Assembly: GCA_947648205.1 (NCBI GenBank)
Contig: CANSNC010000008.1
Span: forward strand, 1-33,226
Direction: 5' to 3'
DNA: 33,226 nucleotides
Source of the DNA: an uncultured Mycoplasma sp.
GTDB taxonomy: Bacteria; Bacillota_I; Bacilli_A; Mycoplasmatales; Mycoplasmoidaceae
Shown here: positions 10,170 to 20,109 of the stretch, piece after piece
Layout of the letters: each line of letters starts with the position of its first letter
Position numbering within the stretch: the first letter of the stretch is position 1
Notes under the pieces: model-generated
The model's database searches: none
What the model was told of the DNA's origin: nothing
The model's input: only the letters and a program-made list of their open reading frames with translations
Program-made: the position numbers and the translations under genes

Positions 10170-10210
10170 TGAGTAAGGTCTTTTCAAGGATCTTACTCAT
10201 TATTATTTTT
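10170..10210 (+). terminator. Terminator of hrcA, or attenuator in the nusA leader
   Basis: TGAGTAAGGTC (10170-10180) pairs with GATCTTACTCA (10189-10199) with one G-T pair, then ATTATTATTTTT. It closes hrcA. Because a -10 box lies upstream of it, it may also regulate read-through into nusA, which starts 15 bp later. Confidence 0.7.
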
Positions 10211-10224
10211 ATAGGAGTCTAAAA

Positions 10225-12021
10225 ATGAGTATAAACATCTCAAAATTGTTTGATAATATTCAATCAATTGCAGAAGAAAAAGGAATTACTGCTCAACGTG
10301 TTAGTGAACTATTAAAAGAATCAATTGAAAAAGCATATTCTAAAGAAAATCCTGATGTTAAAGTTGAAGCAAGAATCAATTTGTCTAAAAAAACAATTAA
10401 TTTAGTTGAAATTAAAAAAGTTGTTGAAAAATCTGAAGATGAAATTGATGATGATATTGAAATAAATTTATCTGATGTTATTAAATTGAAAAAAGATGCA
10501 AAAATAGGTGATGATTTTGAAATGGATGTAAGCATTAGTAATTTTGAAAGAAGAATGGCAATGCATATCTTACAAATATTTCAGCAAAAATTAAATGAAA
10601 TAACAAATTTAAAGATTTATGAAAAGTGAAAAGATAAAGAAAATTTAGTAGTTTATGCTGAAGTTGAAAAAAATGATAATTTAAGAAATGCTGAAGTTAG
10701 ATTAAATGATGATTTTGGTGTAGTTAATAAATCTGATCAAATACCAAATGAAAGACTAAATCCAGGTCAAAAATATTATTTTCTTATAAAAGAAGTTAAA
10801 CAACAATCAAAAAGTTGACCTATTATTCTTTCTAGAACTAGTCCACTATTAATTCAACACTTGATGGCAGCCAATGTTCCAGAAATTTTTGATGGAATTG
10901 TTAAAATGGAATTAATTGCAAGAGTTCCAGGTTATAAAACAAAAATTGCTGTTTCTTGTACAGATCCAAATATTGATCCAGTTGGTACTTGTGTTGGACG
11001 TTCTGGTAGTAGAATAATGGCTGTATCAAATCATGTTAATAAAGAAAAAATTGATATTTTTGCATATGATAGTGATCCTAAACAACTGATTGTAAATATG
11101 TGTTCTCCTGAAAGCATAGTTGGTTTAGAAATAACTGATGATCCTACTGAAAATAATCCTAATAATAAAATTGTAACAATTGTATGTCAAGATGAAGTTG
11201 TTGAAAAAATTATAGGTAAATCAGGTATTAATGTTAGATTAATGTCAATGTTAACTGGATGAAGTATTGATGTAATTTCATTAAAATTAGCAATTGAAGA
11301 TCAAATAGAGTATGAAGATGTAACTCATTTGAGTCCTTCTAAATATAATGCATATGTCAAAAGACAAACTAATAATGTTAATTTCAATAATGGAAAATCA
11401 AAATTTAAACCATTTAGTTCTTCTTCACAGGGATTTAATGACTTTGATTATGATATTGAAGAAATTGATAATTGAGGATCAAAAGTTACTGAAGAAGATG
11501 TAGAAAATTTATTAAATAGTAGTTCAAAAGTTTTAAAGAAAAAGAAAAAAGTTGATGACGATGATGAAGAAGTTATTTTTGTAAGTGGAAATGAATCAAC
11601 TGATGAATATGAGATATTAGAAGATAATTTTAGTAATATTGATGTCTCTCAAGAATCAAAAAACAAAGCAACTAAAAAAACAAAAACTATATTGAATGAT
11701 TTTTCATTTGATTCTATACCAGCAAGTAAGAGTGATGATCATATAGAAAATAATGATTCAGTTAAGACAAATCAACAAAAAGAATCACAATCAATTGATG
11801 AATTTTTTGATAGTTATGAAGAACCTTCTACAAAGAAGAAAACTAAAAAAGATTCTAAACAAAAATCTAATAAATCACAATCTAATAGTCAGGATAAAAA
11901 AGATAAAAAGAAAATTAATGTTCTTGATGAATTTGATGTTAGTGAAGATGATTTTGATGATACAAATGATAACAATATTGATTTAGACAATATTAATATT
12001 GATGATGATTATGAAGAATAA
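10225..12021 (+). CDS. nusA: Transcription termination/antitermination factor NusA with long acidic tail
   Basis: A 598-residue RNA polymerase-binding factor. The N-terminal polymerase-binding domain is about 1-130, S1 about 135-205 and KH1 about 220-285, with VGTCVGRSGSRI holding the GxxG loop. KH2 is about 300-355, with IIGKSG. From about residue 360 to the end is a low-complexity, strongly charged tail rich in Asp, Glu, Lys, Ser and Asn, ending DDDYEE. TGA codons are Trp at 10627, 10816, 11260 and 11473. The Shine-Dalgarno ATAGGAG precedes the ATG. First gene of nusA-ylxR-infB-rbfA. Confidence 0.94.
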
Positions 12022-12289
12022 TATCTTTGTATATCCACAAAGAATGTGTTCTATCTCAAAGAAAAAATTCCCAGTTAATCAGTTAGTTAAAATTACATAT
12101 TCTAAAAAAATGAATTATTTATTTATTAATGATAGTAAAATTAAGGGAAGGTCAGTATATTTTAAAGAAGAAAATATTTTAAAAATACCTTTAAAAAAAT
12201 TTAATTCAATTATTTTTAATAGACTAAAAATAACTCCAAATAGTAATATGATTGATCAACTTAAAAAAATTTTTAACAAGGAGATTTAG
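12011..12289 (+). CDS. ylxR: YlxR family RNA-binding protein
   Basis: A 92-residue basic protein. PQRMCSISKKKFPVNQLVKI near the N-terminus and GRSVYF near residue 44 are the YlxR hallmarks. The family sits between nusA and infB and is reported to bind RNA or RNase P in other bacteria. The start overlaps the nusA end. ATG codons at 12002, 12005 and 12011 are all in frame without a clear Shine-Dalgarno; 12011 is chosen because it gives the usual short N-terminus. The ribosomal-protein-like gene ylxQ, often present next to it, is absent. Confidence 0.85.
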   Translation: MKNNIFVYPQRMCSISKKKFPVNQLVKITYSKKMNYLFINDSKIKGRSVYFKEENILKIPLKKFNSIIFNRLKITPNSNMIDQLKKIFNKEI

Positions 12290-12292
12290 CAT

Positions 12293-14143
12293 ATGAAAAA
12301 AAATAACAATAGTAAATTTAATAAAAATAATAATAAAAACACTGATAATAGAAAAAATAATGATTTAAAATCACAATTAAAAAAAGTTGATGTTGGTATT
12401 CAAGATGGTGTTTTTATTTATGTTGAACCATTAACAATAAATGAATTTGCTAAGAAAATAAATAGAGCAAGTTCTGAAATTATTAAATATTTTTTCATAC
12501 AGGGAAAAGTTTTAAATTTGAATAGTGTCTTAACAGAAGAACAAATGGGTGAAGTGTGTCTTGAATTGGGATATGATTTTAAAAAAGAAATTCAAATTAA
12601 TGAAGATAATTTTTTAGATCATCTTTCAATTGATAAAAGTGGTGATCTTGAAAAAAGACCTCCTATTATTACAATTATGGGACATGTAGATCATGGTAAA
12701 ACTACATTACTTGATAGTATTAGAAACACAAATGTAGCAGATAATGAGGATGGTAGAATTACTCAAAATATTGGTGCTTATCAAGTTAAATGAAAAGATA
12801 ATTTAATAACTTTCATTGATACACCTGGTCATGAAGCATTTAGTGCTATGAGAGCAAGAGGAGCTGATTTAACAGATATTATAATTCTTGTTGTAGCAGC
12901 AGATGATGGTTTAAAACCTCAAACTGAAGAAGCAATAGATCATGCTCTTTTTGCTAAAGTTCCTATAATTATTTTTGTAAATAAAATTGATAAAATACCA
13001 AATCCTAATCTAGATAAAATAATGTCTCAACTTGCTGATAAAAATGTGTTAGTGGAAGAGTGGGGTGGTAATCACACTATGATTAAAGGAAGTGCACTTA
13101 CAAAGCAAGGTGTTGATAAATTATTAGAAGCTATTGTTTTACACTCTGAGTTATTAAGTTTAAAAGCAAATAACAATAAATTAGCATATGGAGTAACTAT
13201 AGAAGCTCAACTTGATAAAGGTATGGGTCCAGTTGCAAGTTTATTAGTTCAAAATGGAACATTAATGGTTGGAGATTATATTCTAGTTGGCGAATATTAT
13301 GGAAAAATTAGAAGTATGGTTAATGACAAAGAAGAGCAAATAAAAGTTGCATTACCTTCAACACCTGTAAAAATATCCGGATTAAATGGTGTTCCAAAAT
13401 CAGGTGATAAATGAGTTGTTGCAAAAGATGAAAAAACAATTAAAGATTTAGCAAATAAAAGACAGGTAAATGCTAATAAAAAAAGAACATCAAATTTAAT
13501 AAAAATAGACGGAGAAGGAGAATCAAAGACAAAAGAACTTAATTTAATAATAAAAACAGATGTCTTTGGTTCACTTGAAGCATTAAAGTCAACATTATCT
13601 AGTATAGAAGTTGATGGAGCAAAAATTAATATTATTAGAAGTTCTGTGGGTCAACCAAGTGAAACAGATATAAATTTTGCAAAAAGTGCAAATGCATTAA
13701 TATTTTTATTTAAATTAAAACCAACACCTTCTATATTGGATATTGCTAAATCAAATAACATTGAAATAAAAACTTACAACATTATTTATGAAATAAAAGA
13801 TGCAGTTGAAAAAATATTGAAAGGAACTTTAGATCCAATCTATGTAGAAGAAAAGATTGGAGAAGTTGAAGTTAGACAACTGTGAACTCATTCATCAGTT
13901 GGTACAATTGCTGGGTGTAAAGTTTTAACTGGTGAAATTGCAAGAAATGCTTTTATAAGACTATTAAGAAAGAAAGAATTAATAGTAGAAAATAAGAAAA
14001 TTTCTTCATTAAAACATGGTAAAGATACAATAAATAAAGTTGAAGCTGGTAAAGAATGTGGTTTCACTGTTGATGGTTTTAATGATTTTATAGTTGGTGA
14101 TATTGTAGAAATATATAAAATGGTTGAAAAGAAACATGAGTAA
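12293..14143 (+). CDS. infB: Translation initiation factor IF-2
   Basis: A 616-residue GTPase that places initiator tRNA on the ribosome. A short Asn/Lys-rich N-terminus (1-35) replaces the long IF2N array seen in many bacteria. G1 GHVDHGKTT is at residues 130-138, G3 is IDTPGHEAF and G4 is NKID, followed by the usual beta-barrel and C-terminal domains ([16 protein letters not shown]). Trp is encoded by TGA at several sites. ACAAGGAGA lies before the ATG. The end overlaps rbfA by 8 bp. Confidence 0.96.
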
Positions 14144-14495
14144 TTCTAGTAAAATAAAAATTTCAAGATATGAATCAACAATAAAAAAAATTTTAACAAA
14201 TACAATTCATATAGAAATATATGATCCATTAATTAAACTTGCAACAATTGTTGATGTAAGATTAACAAATGACAAAAGTATTGCTAAAATATATATTAGT
14301 TGTTATGATAAAAATATTATTGATAAAATATTAAGTAAAATTAATGGAGCTAGTGGTTATTTTAGAACAATTCTTGCTAAAGAATTAAATTGAAGAAAAG
14401 CGCCTCAAGTTATTTTTGTAAAAGATAATACACAAGAGAAATTTGATGAAGTGCAAAATATCATCAATAGTTGAAAGGAGAAGTCAAATGGATAA
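14136..14495 (+). CDS. rbfA: Ribosome-binding factor A
   Basis: A 119-residue KH-fold protein needed for 30S maturation. RYESTIKKILTNTI at the N-terminus, VTDVRLTND-like sequence in the middle (IVDVRLTNDKSIAKIYIS) and RKAPQVIFVKDNT near residue 87 are typical. TGA codons at 14391 and 14472 are Trp. It overlaps infB by 8 bp and the following gene by 8 bp, so it is translated within the same operon. Confidence 0.9.
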
Positions 14496-15252
14496 TAGAG
14501 ATAAAACTTTAAATAATAATCCTAACAGTGTTGATTCAAATACTTCTACTACAAATAATAATAGAGTTGATGAATTAACAAATTTACCAAAAGTTAAGTC
14601 TTATACAGAATCAAAATATGATAAATCTTCTCAAGAATCTAATGCAACATTTTTTGAAAAGTTTGAAAGAACTAAAAAAGATTTAATTAGAGAGAAAAAA
14701 CAAGGTAAATTAAAAGCTCAAAAATCTGTAAAATTAAAAAATAAAATTTTAGGTTTTGAAAACAAATTGAGAGATGATGAATTTATTAAACACTCTTGAA
14801 TTGCATTCATATCTTTTAGTGTATTTTTTATAGTATATGCTTCAATATGTTTAGGATTTTTGGCAACTTCTTTTAACGGAACAACTGATCCAAAATGATC
14901 TTTTGCACAACATTATGGTGCTATGACTAAAACAATTGTAATTTTTTCATCAATTGTAATTATTCTTGTTCCAATGCCTTATATCTATTTAATGGGTATG
15001 TGATTTGTTGGTATAAATGGAGCACATAAAAGTAAAGGATTTTTTGTATCAAATTTCATTATTTTACTAATATCATTATTATTAATATTGTGTGTAATCC
15101 CAATGTCATCAGTTATTTTTGAAAAAGTTAACAATTTTGTTCCTTTTGATATACCAGTTAGTGGTGGTGATAGTGGAACTGGAGGAGATACTGGTGGTGG
15201 AGAAGCAACTCAGTCTGCTTTTAAATACATTACTAGTTATTATCTAATTTAG
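14488..15252 (+). CDS. Three-helix membrane protein with Gly-rich tail, function unknown
   Basis: A 254-residue protein. Residues 1-100 are hydrophilic, Asn/Thr/Ser-rich at first and then Lys-rich. Membrane segments are predicted at about 104-127, 150-174 and 186-206, followed by a short tail with SGGDSGTGGDTGGGE (225-239). The strong Shine-Dalgarno GAAAGGAGAAG lies before the ATG, inside rbfA. No family recognised. It is the last gene of the nusA operon and a terminator follows. Confidence 0.85.
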
Positions 15253-15259
15253 TTTAATT

Positions 15260-15286
15260 AATCTTGGCTTTCCAAGATTTTTTTTA
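15260..15286 (+). terminator. Terminator of the nusA operon
   Basis: AATCTTGG (15260-15267) pairs with CCAAGATT (15272-15279), followed by seven T. Confidence 0.88.
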
Positions 15287-15361
15287 TTATTTTCAATAAA
15301 ATTATTTATTTTTTCATTTTTCTAATAACTTAGTGTTTAATCAATTTTATATATTAGGTTA

Positions 15362-15390
15362 TTGAAAGACACAAGTTAAAAAGTTATAAT
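15362..15390 (+). promoter_or_regulatory. Promoter of the dihydroorotase-like gene
   Basis: TTGAAA at 15362-15367 and TATAAT at 15385-15390 are separated by 17 bp, close to the sigma-70 ideal. The predicted leader is about 50 nt. Confidence 0.7.
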
Positions 15391-15448
15391 ATTAATATCT
15401 TATGCAAATTAGCATATTAAATGATTGTAATGTGGGAGTTTAAAATAT

Positions 15449-16711
15449 ATGGTTACTTTATTAAAGAATTGTTTGTTATCAAATAATAAAAAAGTTGATA
15501 TAGTAATTGACAATAATATTATTGCTCAAATAAGTGAAGAACCTATTTTAGTTGAAGAAGTAGATTATAGAATTGATCAAGTTTTTGATATTAGAAAAAA
15601 TCTTGTTATGCCAGGTATAATTGATGGTTTTGCAAGAGTAAAAACTCTTTCATCATATGATTTAGCAAACTATACAACTGAATCAATTGCTTGTGCTCAT
15701 GGTGGAATTACTACATTTATAGATATCCCTACAAATCCTATCAGTACAAACTATTTTAATGAAATAACTTCTAAAATTAATGAAGCAAATGAAAATTCTT
15801 TAGTAAATTTTGCATTTGCAGTTAATGCTTCTGATATATCTAATCAAAAAGATTTGATGAAAATTCAAGAATATGTTGTTGGAACAATTTTGACTTTAAA
15901 TTCTAGAAATTTTAAAGAAAGAATATCAGATTCTATTGGACTGCAAAAAATGATAGAAGCTTCTAAGATGATTTTGATTCACTTATCAGGAACTGATATT
16001 GATATCTTCTTTGATATTTGTCATGATAAAAATATTAGAATATTGTTTTATGATATTACAAATGAATATGATTTGGAAAAAATACTTGCATATAAAGCAG
16101 AAGGATATAATATTAAAACTGCTACATCAATAATGTATTTATTATTTAATAAAGATCATATTAATAGTGAATATAAACGAAAAACAATCACTACTGAATA
16201 TAAACTGGGAACAATGTTAAATAATATACATTTGTGAAATGCTATTAAGAATGGAAAAATTGATATAATTACTTCATCTCATATGCCAGTTACTTTAATT
16301 GAAAAATTTGAATCTGAAAGACCAGGCATCCCAAATTTTGAAACTTTATTTTCAATTTTATTTGATAATTGTTATTTTAAAAGAATACCAATTACAATCT
16401 TGGAAAGATTGTTATGTAAAAATCCTGCAAAAGCATATGGTTTTAAAAATAAGGGAGAAATCAAAGTTGGTTATGATGCAGATTTAGTAGTAATTAATAC
16501 TACTAAGAGATGATGAATTAAAAATGAAGATATTGTAAGTAGTGCAAGATGAACTCCATTTAATGATTACAGAATTAGTGGAAGAGTTATGATGACATTT
16601 GTTAATGGAGAATTAGTTTATAATTTTATTAATCAAATGATGCCAATTAGAAATGTTAAATCTGCAAAACTTGTAGAATTTGATTATGAAGCTATTTATA
16701 AAAACAATTAA
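15449..16711 (+). CDS. Dihydroorotase-like protein, probably non-catalytic
   Basis: A 420-residue amidohydrolase-fold protein of the dihydroorotase/hydantoinase group. The family frame is clear: NLVMPGIIDG at 51-60, AHGGITTFIDIPTNP as the usual GG(F/I)TT strand, ITSSHMP at 275-280, and KNPAKAYGFKNKGEIKVGYDADLVV near the C-terminus. The expected metal-binding HxH after PGxID is replaced by F61-A-R63, and the DHAPH-type aspartate is Ser277. It is therefore likely a pseudoenzyme or binds something else, although a changed activity cannot be excluded. TGA is Trp. GGGAG lies 11 bp before the ATG. It is monocistronic with its own promoter and terminator. Confidence 0.85.
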
Positions 16712-16719
16712 TATTAAAT

Positions 16720-16753
16720 AATATTTATATCATAATGATATAAATATTTTTTT
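16720..16753 (+). terminator. Terminator of the dihydroorotase-like gene
   Basis: A perfect 13-bp stem (AATATTTATATCA 16720-16732 with 16736-16748), 3-nt loop and T run. The following gap to 16989 is very A/T-rich and holds only the toxin promoter and leader. Confidence 0.88.
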
Positions 16754-16878
16754 ATTCTATGTAAATATTAATATTTTTTAAATATTTTTAATTTATTGTT
16801 ATAGAATAAAATTTTTTAGTATTTTTTTATAAAATTAATTTTTATAAAAATACCTTATTTATTATTTTTATAAATTAG

Positions 16879-16935
16879 TTGATACATTTTTTTAATATGT
16901 TATTATAAATCTGTAACTTCATTTTTTATGAAGTT
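16879..16935 (+). promoter_or_regulatory. Toxin gene promoter and 5' leader hairpin
   Basis: TTGATA at 16879-16884 and TATTAT at 16901-16906 are 16 bp apart. Just past the expected start, AACTTCAT (16915-16922) and ATGAAGTT (16928-16935) make an 8-bp hairpin at the very 5' end of the mRNA. It could protect the transcript or take part in regulation. The rest of the leader is A/T-rich. Confidence 0.5.
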
Positions 16936-16989
16936 TGTAAGTGCATTATATAAGCATTTATTTAATAAATAAATATTAAGGAGAAAAAT

Positions 16990-18816
16990 ATGCCAAACCC
17001 CCCAAGAAGAAATGCCCAGGGATGTCCTGGTTTAATATATAGAATAGATTTTAGAGAACCAAGTGAAGTTTTTGAACAAGGTTTTCAACCATGAGGAAAT
17101 AATAGAAATTTTTTCCAACATATTTTAGGTTATTCTTTAGGAGATGAAATTCCTGAAGAAAGAAGAACAGGAATTATTTCGGCTTCTGATTCACCTGATT
17201 CTAGTTTGAGATTTTTTGGAGGAATGTTAAATGAACCAGAAGATCCACTTGAATATTATTTATATGAAATTAGAGCTGATGAAAATGTTTATAGTGCTGA
17301 ACGTACTGCAAGTTTTTATCACCAAAGAATTAGTACAGGTCAAATAGATTTTTCAGAAGGTGATTTAGAAACTGCAATAGATGCAGTAGATGCAATATTT
17401 AGAGAATTTGCATATCAAAGAGAGTGATTTAATGTTGGTCCAATTCCAAGAGAAAGAATTAGATCAGCTTGAAGAGTTGACTCAGTGTCAATTTTACCTA
17501 ATCATATAAGACATCAAAGAAACACAGTTTACTATACACCTAGAATTAATGAACCTGAAATTTTAAATGAACATTATGTTGATGAAGACACATATGCAAA
17601 TAATGCCCCATATACTGAAGGAGCAACATTAATTACACCTTCTACAGTAAGTGTTCCTTCTCAATTGGTTGAATCCGATGCTACAGGTGGAGTTTCTGCA
17701 TCTTTAGGATTTGCTTGCTCTTTAACTCCAGATTCACCTCATAGAAGTCCAAGATCTGATAATGATAGTCAAAAACTTAAATGTTATTTTGACACAAAAA
17801 AAGTTACTCATGATTTAAAAGGACAAAAATATCCAAAGCCTGTAATATTAAGTGATGTATTTTCATCACAGTTATTTTTAAGAGGAAGTAAGACAAAGTC
17901 TGAGTTTTTGCTAACATCAAGTGTTGATGCAAAATCTAATAATGTTGCAACTCTTGCTGATTTAGAAGACCTTCATAATGTTCCACTTTTTATCTATGAT
18001 TGTTTTCAATGTATATCATGAAGTGTAGATATAATTGATTTCTCTTATGCATTAACACCAATTAAAATGGGTGATATACAAACTCATTATGATTTGCAAT
18101 ATACAGTAGCAACAACTAATAATCAACGTCAAAAGTGAAGATTAGAACCAGTACTTATAACTCTAGATGAATGTTTGTTCAGAATTAGAAATATAGATCT
18201 TCATGATTTTTGTATTAAAAGAGATTTAAAAACAAGTAAGTTATGAGTTAGACCTATTGATGAACAAGATGATCAATATTATGAAGAACTTTATGTTGTG
18301 GTTGCAGAAAATAAATGTGATACTTGTATTTTATTACCTCAAAATTCTAAAACAAAACTAGTTGATATTTCTCTATCATGAGTTTATGATGGTTTAAACT
18401 ATGTACCAAGACCTGAAGATAATACATCTATAGAAAGAGGCCCACAAAAAAATATATTTTTCTATGATTTAAAAACTTATAAAATAATTTATATTAGCAA
18501 TAATGTGTATAAGAAAACAAGTATATATGCTTTATATAACAATAGAGATAATCGTTATTATAGATGAGATTGAGTTAAATGAGTAGCATCTGATTTAAAA
18601 CCAGCATCAAATAGTAGATATAAATGATATTTCCAAAATGATAATTTTAAAACTAAAGATAAATTAAATTTCCGTAACATTAGATCATATTATAAAAATG
18701 ACTATTTAAGAGTTGTTACTCAAGGTATGTCATGAGGTTCATTATATACTACATGATATGAATCTGACATTAGATCAATAGCAATTTTTAGAATTGATCA
18801 ATTTGCAGATGTTTAA
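16990..18816 (+). CDS. CARDS toxin homologue (ADP-ribosylating/vacuolating toxin)
   Basis: A 608-residue homologue of the M. pneumoniae CARDS toxin (591 residues). CARDS toxin ADP-ribosylates NLRP3 and vacuolates host cells. Residues 1-220 form the pertussis-S1-like transferase: Arg18 in YRID, His44 in FFQHIL, SAS at 64-66 in place of STS, and catalytic Glu145 in FAYQREW. RSAW, RINEPE and SASLGFACS continue the match. Cys243 and Cys265 correspond to the disulfide pair of CARDS. The C-terminal trefoil half keeps IFFYDLKT, WDWVKW, KWYF and LNFRNIR. The N-terminus has about eight extra residues, and there is no signal peptide, as in CARDS. AAGGAG lies 6 bp before the ATG. Confidence 0.95.
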
Positions 18817-18878
18817 TAATATACAATTAATAAAAATTCATTAACATAATGTTATAAATTTTTATGGAATCCTTAATA

Positions 18879-19802
18879 TTATTGAGTTAAGTAATCTAAG
18901 TAATCATCAATTACTTTGATTACTTTTTTATTTTGTTCTAAATCTATTTTTCTTGAAAGCATTTCAAGCAAGTTTCCTAAATCTACTAATTTAATAAAAA
19001 TATCTCAATTATCTGGCAAATTTTTATTTGCTATATTATTATAAGACTCTTGAAAAATATTAATCAAAAATTTGTTAGAATATATTTCTTTTTCTCGAAA
19101 AAGTTGACCAATGTCTAAAAAAGAGTAACAATATGAAGCAAATTCTCAGTCAATTATACAAGGAGATAAATCATTTTTAATTAATATATTATTTGATTTA
19201 AAGTCGCAATGACAAAATGATTTATATTCTTCAATCGTTGAAAAAAACTTTTTATAATAATTATCTAATCATTCAATTTTATTTTTTCTTTTATATCCTA
19301 ATTGTTTAATGACATTATTTTTTGTTAAAAAAATTTTATATCAAGAGCTGAAATCAGGTACATTCAATTTATTATATTTATCTGATCTAATATTATGAAT
19401 TATTGCTAAAGATTTTGCTATGTTAGAAAAAATTTCTTCAATATTTTGATTATTAATGTGTTTTTCATATTCAAAAAATGGAATAGATTCTAAAACATAT
19501 TCATATACTAAAATGTTTAAATCCTTTGATTTTATAGCATAGAATAATTTTGGAACTGATACAGTTTCTTTAACAATCTTATAAATTTGAATTTCATTAT
19601 TTATTGCTTTTTTAGTATCAAAACATTTAATAAACAGTTTTTTATTATTAATTGTTTTGATACTAAAACAAATATTTTTTCATCCATATTGTATTTTTTT
19701 TAATTCAAAAACTTTAATTTTATATTTCTCTAATGTTTTCAATAATTTTTCTATATCTATATTAAAAGTATCATTTTTATTTTTTATTAAAATTTTATTC
19801 AT
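18879..19802 (-). CDS. Aminoglycoside/choline kinase-like phosphotransferase
   Basis: A 307-residue protein of the APH/choline kinase (LicA-like) protein-kinase-fold family. It is hidden from simple ORF scans because four Trp are TGA. The Brenner-type motif HCDFKSNN has His198, catalytic Asp200 and Asn205, and the metal-binding Asp218 is in IIDWEFA. The N-lobe has LFIKCF with a likely ATP-binding lysine. It may phosphorylate choline, a sugar, an amino alcohol or an antibiotic; the substrate cannot be read from sequence. It is convergent with the toxin gene. No Shine-Dalgarno is seen, and a TATAAT box ends 8 bp before the ATG, suggesting a leaderless mRNA. Confidence 0.85.
18889..18933 (+). 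terminator. Toxin gene terminator inside the end of the kinase gene
   Basis: AAGTAATC (18889-18896) pairs with GATTACTT (18918-18925) and AAGTAAT (18898-18904) with ATTACTT (18910-18916), leaving one T/T mismatch and a 5-nt loop. A T run follows on the plus strand. The arms are also the last codons of the minus-strand kinase gene. Confidence 0.75.
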
Positions 19803-19810
19803 ACTAAATA

Positions 19811-19816
19811 ATTATA
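19811..19816 (-). promoter_or_regulatory. -10 box of the kinase gene
   Basis: TATAAT on the minus strand ends 8 bp before the ATG at 19802. The transcript would begin at or near the start codon, consistent with the missing Shine-Dalgarno. Confidence 0.45.
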
Positions 19817-19908
19817 AGCAATTATGAATCATTATTAATTATTAAATAAAGATATTAAAAGTATTAATAGATATTAAGTAATAATAGTTTTTATGAATGC
19901 ATACAATG

Positions 19909-19946
19909 AAAAAACCACATACAAAAAATGTATGTGGTTTATTTTT
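19909..19946. terminator. Bidirectional terminator after the tRNA-Ile/Ala pair
   Basis: AAACCACATACA (19912-19923) pairs with TGTATGTGGTTT (19929-19940). A runs on the left and T runs on the right make it usable on both strands. It directly follows tRNA-Ala in the minus direction. Confidence 0.8.
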
Positions 19947-19949
19947 AAA

Positions 19950-20025
19950 TGGTGGAGATGATGGGGGTCAAACCCACGACCTCCTGAGTGCAAATCAGGT
20001 GCTCTATCAATTGAGCTACATCCCC
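19950..20025 (-). tRNA. tRNA-Ala (anticodon UGC)
   Basis: A 76-nt cloverleaf on the minus strand. Acceptor GGGGATG pairs with CATCTCC (one G-T), D-stem GCTC/GAGC, anticodon stem CCTGA/TCAGG with loop TTTGCAC (TGC), T-arm GTGGG-TTTGACC-CCCAT, encoded CCA. It lies 7 bp downstream of tRNA-Ile. The Ile-Ala pair is common in rRNA spacers but no rRNA is next to it here. Confidence 0.94.
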
Positions 20026-20032
20026 AAAATAA

Positions 20033-20109
20033 TGGTGGAAGTAAATGGGCTCGAACCATCGACCTCACCCTTATCAGGGGTGTGCTCTAACCAACTGAGC
20101 TATACTTCC
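20033..20109 (-). tRNA. tRNA-Ile (anticodon GAU)
   Basis: A 77-nt cloverleaf on the minus strand. Acceptor GGAAGTA/TACTTCC, anticodon stem CACCC/GGGTG with loop CTGATAA (GAT), T-arm with GTTCGAG-type loop, encoded CCA. It is first of the Ile-Ala tRNA pair. Minus-strand TATAAT-like boxes lie about 40 bp upstream, near 20145-20155. Confidence 0.94.

Noticed and set aside
11753..11986. A second open frame inside the nusA tail
   Set aside because: It is an out-of-frame reading of the low-complexity tail, without a ribosome site.
19950..20109. An rRNA operon beside the tRNA-Ile/tRNA-Ala pair
   Set aside because: Both sides hold a terminator or protein genes; no 16S or 23S sequence is seen.
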